From Chitinophaga silvisoli (lineage in GTDB: Bacteria; Bacteroidota; Bacteroidia; Chitinophagales; Chitinophagaceae), in contig NZ_QTJV01000004.1 in NCBI RefSeq assembly GCF_003412465.1, forward strand, positions 62,001 through 126,000: DNA of 64,000 bases, written 5' to 3'. Positions 34,527 through 42,842 of the stretch are shown here, one piece after another. The notes beneath the pieces are model-generated. The model was not told the origin of the DNA. It did not search any database and saw nothing but the letters and a program-made list of their open reading frames with translations. A program made the translations under genes and the position numbers. Positions within the stretch are counted from its first letter, which is position 1, and each line of letters opens with the position of its first letter.

Positions 34527-36689
34527 ATGAAAATCCAAAATCTACTCTTCGTATTGCTATTACTTTGTTTTACAGGTCATGCGCAGGTATCCTGGCTCCA
34601 TGTAGATGGTAACCGAATCAAAGATTCCAGCGGGAATAATGTTACGCTGAGAGGCGTATCCATCCTGGCACCTGAGCATAATAATGAATGTACTACCTGT
34701 GCTGCCAAACCTATCAGTGAAATGCTGCAATGGCAGGCGGATGCCGGCAGGGGCTGGCATTCACGCATCGTCAGGTTGCAGGTTACCTGCGCAAAGGTGA
34801 GCGATCCGGCACAAAGTTTTGCAGACATTATTGACCCTTATGTACAGCAGGCGATTGCCAAAGGATTGTACATAATTGTAGACCTTCATTTTGTATCCAA
34901 TTATGGTTCGGGTGGGATCCCTCAGGTGTATGTGATGAACTTCTGGAAGTATGTCGCCCCCAGGTATGCCAACACGCCCAATGTACTGTTTGAGGTCTAT
35001 AATGAACCGATTAATCCGGATGTATGGACTACCTGGAAAAGCTATATACAGCCGGTGATTGATACGATCAGGGCGGTGGCACCCAGGAATATTATTCTCG
35101 TAGGTGGACCACAATGGAGTACCAGGGTAAATAGTGCGGCGGCGAATCCCATGACGGGGGCAAACCTGGTGTATGTGTATCATATTTATCCGAACCAGGG
35201 AGCAGCTACAACAGCTAACCTGGACACGAAGTTTGGTACATCGGCACAGACAATTCCCGTGATGCTGACCGAGTTTGGCTGGAATGATAACAGTAGTTAT
35301 TCAGACGGGGTGACGCATGGTACAACGACTGCCTGGGGCACGCCTTTCAGAACTTATCTCGACGCACATCCTGAGATAGGTTTTACGGGTTATATTTTTG
35401 ATAATTACTGGAAGCCACAGTATTTCGACTGGAGCTGGAACCTGATGAGTGGAGAAAACCAGGGGTTATTTATGCAGCAATGGTTTGCAGATAAACAAAA
35501 TTCAGATCAGCCTCAGCCAGCGCAGCTGAGTGCCTATGGAGTTTCTCCTACCGCTATCAACCTTTCATGGCCGGCTGATACTGCTGTAACTGCTTATGTT
35601 ATAAAAAGAGGCACTGTGAGTGGCGGACCTTATACTACGATTGACTCAGTGACAGGAACCAATTATGCTGATACAGTATTGACAGCCAATACCACTTATT
35701 ATTATGTTGTGAATAATGGTCCGGAAGTGCAGGCCACTACCACGGGTACAGGCTTTGCGCCTGACCTGCCCATGTACCTCACGAGTGAAGCAGGCAATCA
35801 GACCATACAGTTAAACTGGTGGAAAGCAGCGGTAGGCGCAACCAGTTATAATGTATACAGGGCAAACGATGTAACGGGACCTTATTCCCTGATTGCTTCA
35901 GGACTTACCGGCACAACTTATACAGATGCCAATGTGACGAATGATGTGAATTATTACTACAGAATTTCTTCCGTAGGTGGGGCAGAAAGTGCACTGGGGC
36001 ATGTAACAGAAGATATGCCTTCGGCAAATATTGTATATGTAGACAACACAGCTGCTGTGGCTACAGGTACCTGGACGGGCAGTACATCAAGTCCGGGGTA
36101 TTATGGTACAAATTATTCTACGGATGGTAATACAGGTGCCACAGGTGGGAAGAGTATGAGGTATTCTCCCAACCTTCCGGTAGCAGGCGCTTATGATGTA
36201 TATATGCGATGGTCCTCTGGTACAAACAGGGCATCCAATACACCTGTGGATGTGAATTATGATGGTGGCAGTAATACATACCTGATCAATCAGCAAATAG
36301 ATAATGGCGTGTGGAAGTACCTGGGTACTTATGACTTTGCAGCGGGCACTAGTGGCAATGTATTAATACGGAATGATTCAGCGAATGGGTATGTAATTGC
36401 AGATGGGGTAAAGTTTGTATTGCATCCGGAGACGGTGTCAGATACGTTTATGAAGACGGTGAAGAGTAGTGCATTGCAGATCTATCCTAATCCTGCCAGA
36501 AATACGATTACATTCTCCGGGGTAGATGTAACAGGTAAGTACATTACAATTTATGATTTATCCGGAGTAAGAAAGTTAATGGTAGTAGGGCAACAGCAAA
36601 CGTTGGATGTTTCGGGCCTGAAAGCGGGAATGTATTTTGTGGTGATTGGTGGTGTGAAGCAGCTGACAGGTAATTTCATAAAAGAATAG
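34527..36689 (+). CDS. secreted GH5-family glycoside hydrolase with Fn3, golvesin-like and T9SS domains
   Basis: The 720-residue protein has a signal peptide (LLFVLLLLCFTGHAQ), a GH5-type TIM barrel (DLHFVSN; the acid/base Glu in VLFEVYNEPINP near residue 160; the nucleophile Glu in PVMLTEFGWND near residue 249), two fibronectin III domains (about 330-495), a golvesin C-terminal-like beta domain (YVDNTAAVATGTW to ADGVKF, about 510-635) and a type IX sorting domain (IYPNPARNTITFSG to NFIKE). It should be exported and cut a beta-glucan, mannan or related polymer. The start at 34527 gives the clean signal peptide. The last codons and the stop begin a minisatellite. Confidence 0.9.
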   Translation: MKIQNLLFVLLLLCFTGHAQVSWLHVDGNRIKDSSGNNVTLRGVSILAPEHNNECTTCAAKPISEMLQWQADAGRGWHSRIVRLQVTCAKVSDPAQSFADIIDPYVQQAIAKGLYIIVDLHFVSNYGSGGIPQVYVMNFWKYVAPRYANTPNVLFEVYNEPINPDVWTTWKSYIQPVIDTIRAVAPRNIILVGGPQWSTRVNSAAANPMTGANLVYVYHIYPNQGAATTANLDTKFGTSAQTIPVMLTEFGWNDNSSYSDGVTHGTTTAWGTPFRTYLDAHPEIGFTGYIFDNYWKPQYFDWSWNLMSGENQGLFMQQWFADKQNSDQPQPAQLSAYGVSPTAINLSWPADTAVTAYVIKRGTVSGGPYTTIDSVTGTNYADTVLTANTTYYYVVNNGPEVQATTTGTGFAPDLPMYLTSEAGNQTIQLNWWKAAVGATSYNVYRANDVTGPYSLIASGLTGTTYTDANVTNDVNYYYRISSVGGAESALGHVTEDMPSANIVYVDNTAAVATGTWTGSTSSPGYYGTNYSTDGNTGATGGKSMRYSPNLPVAGAYDVYMRWSSGTNRASNTPVDVNYDGGSNTYLINQQIDNGVWKYLGTYDFAAGTSGNVLIRNDSANGYVIADGVKFVLHPETVSDTFMKTVKSSALQIYPNPARNTITFSGVDVTGKYITIYDLSGVRKLMVVGQQQTLDVSGLKAGMYFVVIGGVKQLTGNFIKE

Positions 36690-36981
36690 TGGGATAGCTC
36701 TTTTATAAAAGAATAGTGGGATAGCTCTTTCATAAAAGAATAGTGGAGATAGCTCTTTCATAAAAGAATAGTGGAGATAGCTCTTTCATAAAAGAATAGT
36801 GGAGATAGCTCTTTCATAAAAGAATAGTGGAGATAGCTCTTTCATAAAAGAATAGTGGAGATAGCTCTTTCATAAAAGAATAGTGGAGATAGCTCTTTCA
36901 TAAAAGAATAGTGGAGATAGCTCTTTCATAAAAGAGTACTACTGATAACTATTTTATAAAAGTAGTGCTGTCAGCTATTTC
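36678..36981 (+). repeat. tandem minisatellite of 27/28 bases at the GH5 3' end
   Basis: Two 27-base copies (36678-36704, 36705-36731) and seven identical 28-base copies (36732-36927) run head to tail, followed by three degraded units (36928-36955, 36956-36981, then about 36982 onward). The unit begins ATAAAAGAATAG, which is the code for Ile-Lys-Glu-stop, the actual end of the GH5 protein. The array therefore looks like repeated copying of the gene's own end. The one-base difference (GGGAT versus GGAGAT) separates the two unit types. There are no spacers, so it is not a CRISPR. Confidence 0.97.
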
Positions 36982-37047
36982 ATAATAGTAGTTCCGGTGG
37001 CTGGTGCCTGTGGCATCAGCCATCTCCTGTATTTCATCAGGATTGAG

Positions 37048-37055
37048 TACCTTTG
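37048..37055 (+). promoter_or_regulatory. -7 promoter box close to PAP2 start
   Basis: TACCTTTG fits TAnnTTTG and ends five bases before the ATG at 37061, giving a near-leaderless transcript. No TTG is present at the usual -33 distance. Confidence 0.4.
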
Positions 37056-37060
37056 CTCAC

Positions 37061-37651
37061 ATGAAATGGTTCATTATTCCGGCATTGTTAATCTTTTTCC
37101 GTCCGGCTACATTTGCCCAATCCAAATTGCAACAGTTCGATGATCATGTGCTCGAGGACCTCGCCGCCCACCGTACACCCGGGCAAACAAAGATGTGGCG
37201 CACTATTTCCAATATGAATGACTATGTTGATGTGGGAATACCTGTAGTTGTATTAACGGCCGGGCTTATCAAAAATGATCCTGACATGAAACAGAATGCG
37301 CTGTACATTGCCAGTAGTACAGCCTCTACTTTCCTGTTGAATACACTGATAAAGGTGATTGTGAAAAGGCCAAGGCCTTTTGTGAGTAATGTAAGACTGA
37401 AAGCAGTGTACGAACCTACGTCATATTCATTTCCTTCGGGTCATACTTCTTCTGCTTTCAGTGCTACTACGGCGCTTTCCAGGGCGTATCCCAGGTGGTA
37501 TATCATAGCGCCTTCCATGCTCTGGGCTTCGGCGATTGGATATTCCAGGATGTACCTGGGTGTGCATTATCCTACTGATGTGGCAACGGGTGCTTTGCTT
37601 GGTGCAGGTGTTCCCTTTGCTTTAGGATTTATACGCCCGGACAGACATTAG
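37061..37651 (+). CDS. PAP2-family phosphatase, secreted or membrane-bound
   Basis: The 196-residue protein has a signal peptide (WFIIPALLIFFRPATFAQ) and the three PAP2 motifs: KVIVKRPRPF, PSGHTSSAFS and SRMYLGVHYPTDV, with the catalytic His residues present. Such enzymes remove phosphate from lipid or isoprenoid phosphates (for example undecaprenyl pyrophosphate) at the outer face of the inner membrane, or act on soluble phosphate esters in the periplasm. I use the ATG at 37061, because an earlier in-frame ATG (37004) lies beside the decayed repeat units and adds a non-signal stretch. Confidence 0.88.
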   Translation: MKWFIIPALLIFFRPATFAQSKLQQFDDHVLEDLAAHRTPGQTKMWRTISNMNDYVDVGIPVVVLTAGLIKNDPDMKQNALYIASSTASTFLLNTLIKVIVKRPRPFVSNVRLKAVYEPTSYSFPSGHTSSAFSATTALSRAYPRWYIIAPSMLWASAIGYSRMYLGVHYPTDVATGALLGAGVPFALGFIRPDRH

Positions 37652-37713
37652 AATTTTGTGAATGATTCTCCGGGGCAATCTTGCCGGTTTATGTCAGCAA
37701 TCCGGAGCAAACA

Positions 37714-38100
37714 TTAGAAATTTGCTTCTTTAGTGAATTCCTTATCAGCGTAAAATTTTACGCTTAATTCATATTGCAGGATAATGTTTACGGCAGCCAT
37801 TGCTTCGCGGGATGGATCGTCAGAGAGATTATCCCTGGAATACCAGACAATACCGTTTTTTTCTTTCAATTGTTTTAATTGATTATCTAATTCATCGATG
37901 GTGACCTGAGTGCCATTGGCGAAGATGGTACCGTTTTTTTCGACGTACACTTTCAGCACATTTGCATCATCGGCTTGTTTTGCAATAGGAGGTGCTGACT
38001 CGAGAGAGAAGGTACTGTCGCTATTGGCAGTATCTATGGCCTGTTGCCGGCAACTCGTCATTAGCATAAATGCTGATGCGAAAAGGATGGTATATTTCAT
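37714..38100 (-). CDS. small lipoprotein with ExbD/TolR-like domain
   Basis: The 128-residue protein has a lipoprotein signal (ASAFMLMTSCRQQ). The rest (VLKVYVEKNGTIFANGTQVTIDELDNQLKQLKEKNG, given here in short as VEKNGTIFANG and IDELDNQLKQL, then VWYSRDN) resembles the periplasmic fold of ExbD/TolR, but the membrane anchor is replaced by a lipid. I infer a soluble periplasmic-side protein that copies the ExbD domain. Function unknown. The ATG at 38100 is preferred to one five codons upstream, because it starts the signal peptide. Confidence 0.65.
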   Translation of the reverse strand: MKYTILFASAFMLMTSCRQQAIDTANSDSTFSLESAPPIAKQADDANVLKVYVEKNGTIFANGTQVTIDELDNQLKQLKEKNGIVWYSRDNLSDDPSREAMAAVNIILQYELSVKFYADKEFTKEANF

Positions 38101-38306
38101 AGTCTCAGAATTCACGTTCGTATTAGGCCTTTCGATATGCTAAAATTGGAGGGTCAAATATAGTATATAAAATTTAAATGTGATGGATTGGTATTAATGA
38201 TTGAAATTATTTTTGGATGATCTTTTTTTGGAGAATAAATTATTTCTTTTTGGCCCGCGGCAGCAAGGTAATTGATCGTTTTTCCCCCTTTTATAACGGA
38301 AATCAT

Positions 38307-39110
38307 TTAAGATAACAGCCCTTTTGTATATGCCGAAGGTCTGATGCCCGTAAACCGCATGAAAGTATGACTAAACGCCGTGATACTATCATACCCCACC
38401 ATAGCCGCAATTCTACTTATTGAGAAATCTTTCTCTGCCAGCAACTCCATGGACTGAATTATTCTCAAGGACTGCAGGTACTCAATAAAACTCGTTCCCT
38501 CCGCATTGAAACTTCTACTCAGCGAGCGTGTGCTAAATCCAAATTTTCCTGCCACCTGTCCTAATTCTAATTTTTCATCAAGGTGTTTCCGCATATAATC
38601 AATCACTTCCTGTAATCGCTCATCCCGCGGTTTTATGAAACCTAACAAAGGGAGTTGCCTTGTCTTACTCACTCCCGGCAAAATCGCTTTCAATGCCTGT
38701 AAAAACTGATAGGAAGAAAACTCACTTTTCCCGATATGCCCCTCCCAACTCAATACAAAGCGAATCATCTCATGCAGCAGATTATTGACCATATAAACGC
38801 CGGTAGTCTGATAGAAATCATCCTCCAGATGCTGGTTGTCAAAATAAATGGTAAACATCCGCACAGTAGCATTGTTTGTCCACATCCTGTGTGTAACACC
38901 CCTGGGAATCCAGATAAAATGCTCTACCGGCAGAAAGTACTGCCTGTCTGCAGTAGCAATGTGCAGGGTACCTTTCTCTGCATAAATAAACTGCCCTTTA
39001 TTATGCGTGTGAAAAGGCGTAGCAATCTCCCCTTTTTCCGATGTACTGCAATAGGCTCCCAGGCGGAACCGCTGTACATCCTGATAAACCTTATCAAATG
39101 ATAATGCCAT
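38307..39110 (-). CDS. AraC family transcriptional regulator
   Basis: The 267-residue protein has an N-terminal cupin with the metal-like HTHNKGQFIYAEKGTLHI and FIWIPRGVTHRM segments, and a C-terminal AraC double helix-turn-helix (KFGFSTRSLSRSFNAEG and ISRIAAMVGYDSITAFSHTFMRFTG). Proteins of this shape bind a small aromatic or sugar-like ligand. It is divergent from phenolic acid decarboxylase at 39211 with a 100-base gap, so it probably activates that gene in response to phenolic acids. A TATCTTTG box ends four bases before its ATG. Confidence 0.92.
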   Translation of the reverse strand: MALSFDKVYQDVQRFRLGAYCSTSEKGEIATPFHTHNKGQFIYAEKGTLHIATADRQYFLPVEHFIWIPRGVTHRMWTNNATVRMFTIYFDNQHLEDDFYQTTGVYMVNNLLHEMIRFVLSWEGHIGKSEFSSYQFLQALKAILPGVSKTRQLPLLGFIKPRDERLQEVIDYMRKHLDEKLELGQVAGKFGFSTRSLSRSFNAEGTSFIEYLQSLRIIQSMELLAEKDFSISRIAAMVGYDSITAFSHTFMRFTGIRPSAYTKGLLS

Positions 39111-39114
39111 AGTA

Positions 39115-39194
39115 CAAAGATACCTGATTGGCGTAAATGAGCGAAACTTTGACTTTCCACGTAAAAAAGCCTACTCAAATGCGGGGTAATTTTG
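39115..39194. promoter_or_regulatory. divergent -7 boxes, AraC / padC
   Basis: On the minus strand TATCTTTG (39122-39115) ends four bases before the AraC ATG, suggesting a leaderless mRNA. On the plus strand TAATTTTG (39187-39194) lies 16 bases before the padC ATG. Neither has a TTG at the usual -33 spacing, as expected for an activator-dependent padC promoter. Confidence 0.5.
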
Positions 39195-39210
39195 TGATAA
39201 ATTATTAATC

Positions 39211-39705
39211 ATGAAAGAATTTATCGGCGCTCACTTTATCTATACTTACGATAATGGCTGGGAATATGAACTGTATGTAAAGAATGAAAATACAATCGAC
39301 TATAGAATACATAGTGGAATGGTAGGCGGCAGATGGGTAAGGGACCAGAAAGTAGATCTTGTACAACTTGCAGACGATGTATATAAGATTTCATGGACGG
39401 AACCCACCGGTACTGATGTATGTCTGAACATTATGCCTGAACAGAAGAAATTGCACGGGGTTATTTTCTTTCCAAAATGGGTACATGAGCATCCTGAAAT
39501 CACGGTTTGCTTCCAGAACGATTTTATCAATGTAATGCATGAGTCCAGGTTGAAGTATGAGACTTATCCAAAGTATGTGGTCCCTGAATTTGCGACCATC
39601 ACTTTTGCAAAAAATGAAGGGGTGAACAATGAGAAGGTGATTGCAGTAGCTCCCTATAAGGGAATGACAGACGATATCAGATCAGGTAAGCTATTATTCT
39701 TATAA
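39211..39705 (+). CDS. padC: phenolic acid decarboxylase
   Basis: The 164-residue protein matches the family throughout: [70 protein letters not shown] and a C-terminus with [14 protein letters not shown]. Length is normal. The enzyme removes CO2 from ferulic, p-coumaric or caffeic acid to give vinylphenols, without a cofactor, in the cytoplasm. Tyr and Glu residues of the active site ([10 protein letters not shown], and WTEPTGTD) are present. It should help detoxify plant hydroxycinnamates, under the divergent AraC regulator. Confidence 0.95.
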   Translation: MKEFIGAHFIYTYDNGWEYELYVKNENTIDYRIHSGMVGGRWVRDQKVDLVQLADDVYKISWTEPTGTDVCLNIMPEQKKLHGVIFFPKWVHEHPEITVCFQNDFINVMHESRLKYETYPKYVVPEFATITFAKNEGVNNEKVIAVAPYKGMTDDIRSGKLLFL

Positions 39706-39743
39706 AAAAAGAGGGTGCCTCCATCGAAGCACCCTCTTTTTTT
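39704..39743. terminator. bidirectional intrinsic terminator
   Basis: AAAAAAAGAGGGTGC (39704-39718) and GCACCCTCTTTTTTT (39729-39743) form a 15-base perfect stem with a 10-base loop. It lies between the convergent padC and lipoprotein genes and has T runs on both strands. Confidence 0.93.
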
Positions 39744-40557
39744 ATTTTTCTTTTATCAAAGTAAATACCTTCTCTCCATATGTCTCAAACGTACACGCTT
39801 TCGTTCGTGCATTCCGCTGTAGACATTTCGTTTTATAGATCGTCAATGTATCCATAAAAAACTTGTATCCGTATGTCTCCCTCGTATTTGTGGATGTCTC
39901 AAAATCGATAAAATCCACATCATTTTCTACTTCCTCCGCCAAACCATCAATGACCGGTGTATACCTTGTGAAAAGATCCAGCCCAATGATCGTATCATTT
40001 TCTCCAAATATCACCTTCTTGCCATTTTCAAAATGGTAGGTACCACTGAACAATAATTCTTCCAATATTCCCCAGTCAGATTTTTTCACATCTCCTTTCC
40101 CTAATTTATACAGGTAAGTGTTACGGATCCTGATTCTCGTAGGTGAAAGCACCTGGATTGTATCCACATTCTTTTTAGAAAGGTCTGGTGCTGTGAAAAG
40201 ATATTGATTGCCGTTTTTCACGACCACCATATCCTGTGCTCCATCATGGAAACCACTAATGTACCTGGTCACCATCAATGTGCGGGCAGGAATCTCAATA
40301 CAGCTAATACTGTCCGCCCTGCAAAGACGGGGAGACTGGGTGATATGCAGGTCATTGACATACCCTTCATTCACCCATATTCCGGCAAAACTCAAAGCCG
40401 TATCCAATGCTTCAAAGGTACCAACAGAATCAGGCTCTGCTACAGGGGGCGCGGATTCAGTAGCGGTTTCAATTTCAGATTCAGGTTTACTGGCAACTGA
40501 GTTTTTACAAGCAATAAACCCCAAGGTAATTCCAAGGATAAATAATGTATATCTCAT
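39742..40557 (-). CDS. lipoprotein of unknown function
   Basis: The 271-residue protein begins with a lipoprotein signal (FILGITLGFIACKNS) and an acidic, Glu/Pro/Ala-rich linker. The remainder seems to be beta-rich (LSFAGIWVNEGYVNDLHITQ, TRIRIRNTYLYKLGKGD, SGTYHFENGKKVIFGENDTI). I recognise no family or catalytic motif. The ATG at 40557 is used, because it starts the signal peptide; one four codons upstream is possible. It lies downstream of an NmrA gene on the same strand, separated by a pure A/T palindrome. Confidence 0.7.
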   Translation of the reverse strand: MRYTLFILGITLGFIACKNSVASKPESEIETATESAPPVAEPDSVGTFEALDTALSFAGIWVNEGYVNDLHITQSPRLCRADSISCIEIPARTLMVTRYISGFHDGAQDMVVVKNGNQYLFTAPDLSKKNVDTIQVLSPTRIRIRNTYLYKLGKGDVKKSDWGILEELLFSGTYHFENGKKVIFGENDTIIGLDLFTRYTPVIDGLAEEVENDVDFIDFETSTNTRETYGYKFFMDTLTIYKTKCLQRNARTKACTFETYGEKVFTLIKEK

Positions 40558-40571
40558 AGCGAACCACAAGA

Positions 40572-40602
40572 TAATATATTTTTATAATATAAAAATATAT
40601 TA
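40572..40602. repeat. 31-base perfect palindrome made only of A and T
   Basis: TAATATATTTTTATA, one central A, and TATAAAAATATATTA form a perfect 15-base-arm palindrome in the 55-base gap between two minus-strand genes. It could act as a weak terminator hairpin for the NmrA gene or as a protein site. Without G or C the RNA hairpin would be unstable. Confidence 0.85.
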
Positions 40603-40612
40603 ATATCAGCGG

Positions 40613-41488
40613 TTAGTTTTGCTGATAACGGGTAGCGAATTCTTCCGCGAAGACCTCCAGCGAACGGGAACCTGTCTTCTTTCCATACGGCATCCACAGG
40701 ATTCCTGTGCGTACCGCTACCCCCACTTCTACCAGCAGGCGGGCAATTTCTTCCCTGATTCCACCCTGTATCATACCCGTTAAAGCCTGTTCATCACTGA
40801 AAGTCACCCAGGGCAGGTCCGGCTGACCAATAGCCTGTCCAAGCGCCTTTGCTACCTCTCCCGTAGTACGATCATCACTCACTACATAGATGATTTCATT
40901 CCCTGCAAATGGTGCCTGAATTGCCTTTGCCACCGCCGCTGCAATATCCAGCGGGTGCGCCATCACCAAACGGGTATTTGCATCATAATTAGCCCCCAGC
41001 ATTCCCATATGCCGGATCATGGCAATATTGCCATAAAGGTTTGTGAAGATGTAAGGTATAGCCAGGTGTTTTATAGATATCCCCGGAATTTGATTGAGTA
41101 TTTTCGCCACCTCGTGAGCGCCCACTGTCAATCCCGTTCCTTCACTGAGATGTGCGCCCATACTGCTTAGATTCACAATATGAGTCACACCTGCTGCCTG
41201 GATAACCTGTGCATATATTTGCCCGATAGTGGCACTGTAAGCCCTGTAATCAGGCACATTGAAATTAGGTGGAATCATCGTATAAACTACATCCGCTCCT
41301 TTAAATGCTGCAGTCAAAAACGCCAGATCCTGCAGATTTCCGATAGCAGGTATACCTCCCAAACTTTTAATCGCTGGAATATTCCCTTCCTTACTACTAA
41401 TGATCCTTACCTCATGTCCCGCACTAATCAAAGTTTCCGCCAGTGGTTTGCCGATATTACCTAATGAACCTGTGAGTGTTATTTTCAT
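40613..41488 (-). CDS. NmrA-like NAD(P)-dependent oxidoreductase
   Basis: The 291-residue protein has an N-terminal Rossmann motif (ITLTGSLGNIGKPLAETLI), then VYTMIPPNFNVPDYRAY and HIVNLSSMGAHLSEG, as in NmrA/QOR2-type atypical SDRs; no Tyr-x3-Lys pair is obvious. Such proteins reduce quinones or sense NADP. It is divergent from an HxlR gene at 41564, repeating the arrangement at 10174-11576. A TAGCTTTG -7 box (minus strand, 41516-41509) lies 20 bases before its start. Confidence 0.87.
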   Translation of the reverse strand: MKITLTGSLGNIGKPLAETLISAGHEVRIISSKEGNIPAIKSLGGIPAIGNLQDLAFLTAAFKGADVVYTMIPPNFNVPDYRAYSATIGQIYAQVIQAAGVTHIVNLSSMGAHLSEGTGLTVGAHEVAKILNQIPGISIKHLAIPYIFTNLYGNIAMIRHMGMLGANYDANTRLVMAHPLDIAAAVAKAIQAPFAGNEIIYVVSDDRTTGEVAKALGQAIGQPDLPWVTFSDEQALTGMIQGGIREEIARLLVEVGVAVRTGILWMPYGKKTGSRSLEVFAEEFATRYQQN

Positions 41489-41491
41489 GTC

Positions 41492-41522
41492 TTGTCATTT
41501 TACTATCGCAAAGCTACCTTTG
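41492..41522 (+). promoter_or_regulatory. HxlR promoter overlapping the NmrA -7 box
   Basis: TTG at 41492-41494 is followed after 20 bases by TACCTTTG at 41515-41522, a full Bacteroidota promoter for the HxlR gene at 41564. The minus-strand box TAGCTTTG (41516-41509) overlaps it by two bases, so only one direction can be used at a time. GCTACCT (41513-41519) and AGGTAGC (41556-41562) are an inverted pair across the leader. Confidence 0.6.
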
Positions 41523-41563
41523 TACAGAACCTAAAAGAAGAACTTACCCTAAAGTAGGTAGCT

Positions 41564-41959
41564 ATGACCGCTGTAAAAGAAAGCTCGACTATTCAGGAAA
41601 ATAAAAAGACGGTATTCCAGGAATGCCCTGTCACTTATGTGATGGAAAAGATAGGCGGATACTGGAAACCCATTATCCTTTTCCAATTATTATCCGGCAG
41701 AAAACGATACCATGAACTGAAAAAAAACATTCCGGGTATTAGTGAGAAAGTATTTATCCAGCAATTGAAACAACTGGAAACAGATGCATTGATTCTAAGA
41801 GATGCTACTGGTAATGTCCCGCCTGTGGTGCATTATAGTCTTACACCTTCCGGACATGCACTCAGGCCGGTCTTGTATGCAATGGCTGTATGGGCGATCG
41901 ATGAAACAGAGATGCCGGTTTCGAAAAAGCTGGAAGATTTTCCAGGAGGGAATGATTGA
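41564..41959 (+). CDS. HxlR family winged-helix regulator
   Basis: The 131-residue protein has Cys in FQECPVTYVMEKIGGYWKPIIL, the recognition region KRYHELKKNIPGISEKVFIQQLKQLE, and the wing segment VVHYSLTPSG. The usual GGKW is changed to GGYW. It is divergent from the NmrA-like gene at 40613 and should control it. Its stop is one base from the stop of the convergent AraC gene. The N-terminal 20 residues (before the Cys) are longer than in its three relatives in the window. Confidence 0.92.
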   Translation: MTAVKESSTIQENKKTVFQECPVTYVMEKIGGYWKPIILFQLLSGRKRYHELKKNIPGISEKVFIQQLKQLETDALILRDATGNVPPVVHYSLTPSGHALRPVLYAMAVWAIDETEMPVSKKLEDFPGGND

Positions 41960-41960
41960 T

Positions 41961-42842
41961 TTATCTTTTTGAATTTGCCCTGTATTGCCCCGGTGTAAGG
42001 CCCGTGTACTTTTTGAAAAAACGAACAAAATAGGATTGATCTGAAAAATTCAACCTGTAGCAGATCTCCGCAATTGTAAGCTGAGTGTGGATTAGTAATT
42101 GTACTGCTTCCTTAATCATCCGCTCATGTAGATGCGTACCCGGAGTCTTGCCCGTAACAGCTTTTACCGTATCATTCAGGTGATTTTGTGTCACATTCAG
42201 CAAGCCTGCATAGGTAGATAATTTCTGTTCAAAATCCTTATCTATCAATGCCGTGAAAGCTGCTGTAAGCCGAATGGCGGCATTGCTGCCTCCCATTGGT
42301 TCAGTAACTGTATACAGCTGTTGGGTTTTTATAAAAACAACCGTCAGCAAAGCCTTTATTAATTCCAGTTGATGCGGCTGGCCCGCTATATATTCCTGCT
42401 CTATTTCCTGAAAATAATGATAGAAATATTGCTGCTGTGCTTCATTCAATGTGATGACCGGACAACCATCTACCTGGAAGAATGGATACGCATGCAGGTT
42501 GGGCAATATGTGCTCATCAAATGTCATAATGTATCCCTCATGCTCATCTACCACAGACTCCCAGTTTGTGACCATGCCCGGAGGTATAAAGCACAACATT
42601 CCCTTGCGGATGTAATATTCTTTGGTTCCAAAAGTTTTGATGCCTTCTCCCCCTGTCACTAATACCACCATGTAGAAATCCAGCCTGTTTGCAGTGATCA
42701 GGGGTTGACAACGATATGCTTCATCTTCCCTGCGATGAATTTCGAAGCGTCCTGAATCTATATGCGTATCCGCAGGATAAAAATATTTATCCCGGAAATT
42801 ACTGCCGTTAATAACAGGTATTTTATGCTTAACTGATTTCAT
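41961..42842 (-). CDS. AraC family transcriptional regulator
   Basis: The protein of about 293 residues has an N-terminal cupin-like half (FYMVVLVTGGEGIKTFGTKEYYIRKG in part, then LCFIPPGMVTNWES) and a C-terminal AraC double helix-turn-helix (GLLNVTQNHLNDTVKAVTGK and IAEICYRLNFSDQSYFVRFFKKYTG). The ATG at 42842 lies inside the end of the upstream epimerase gene, with a 14-base overlap (ATGAAATCAGTTAA), so the two are coupled. An ATG eight codons earlier is possible but less likely. It is the only complete AraC gene here without a visible promoter of its own. Confidence 0.9.
   Translation of the reverse strand: MKSVKHKIPVINGSNFRDKYFYPADTHIDSGRFEIHRREDEAYRCQPLITANRLDFYMVVLVTGGEGIKTFGTKEYYIRKGMLCFIPPGMVTNWESVVDEHEGYIMTFDEHILPNLHAYPFFQVDGCPVITLNEAQQQYFYHYFQEIEQEYIAGQPHQLELIKALLTVVFIKTQQLYTVTEPMGGSNAAIRLTAAFTALIDKDFEQKLSTYAGLLNVTQNHLNDTVKAVTGKTPGTHLHERMIKEAVQLLIHTQLTIAEICYRLNFSDQSYFVRFFKKYTGLTPGQYRANSKR

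Noticed and set aside
36678..36981. Regular short repeats that could suggest a CRISPR array
   Set aside because: Units are directly adjacent with no variable spacers, and no cas genes are near. It is a minisatellite.
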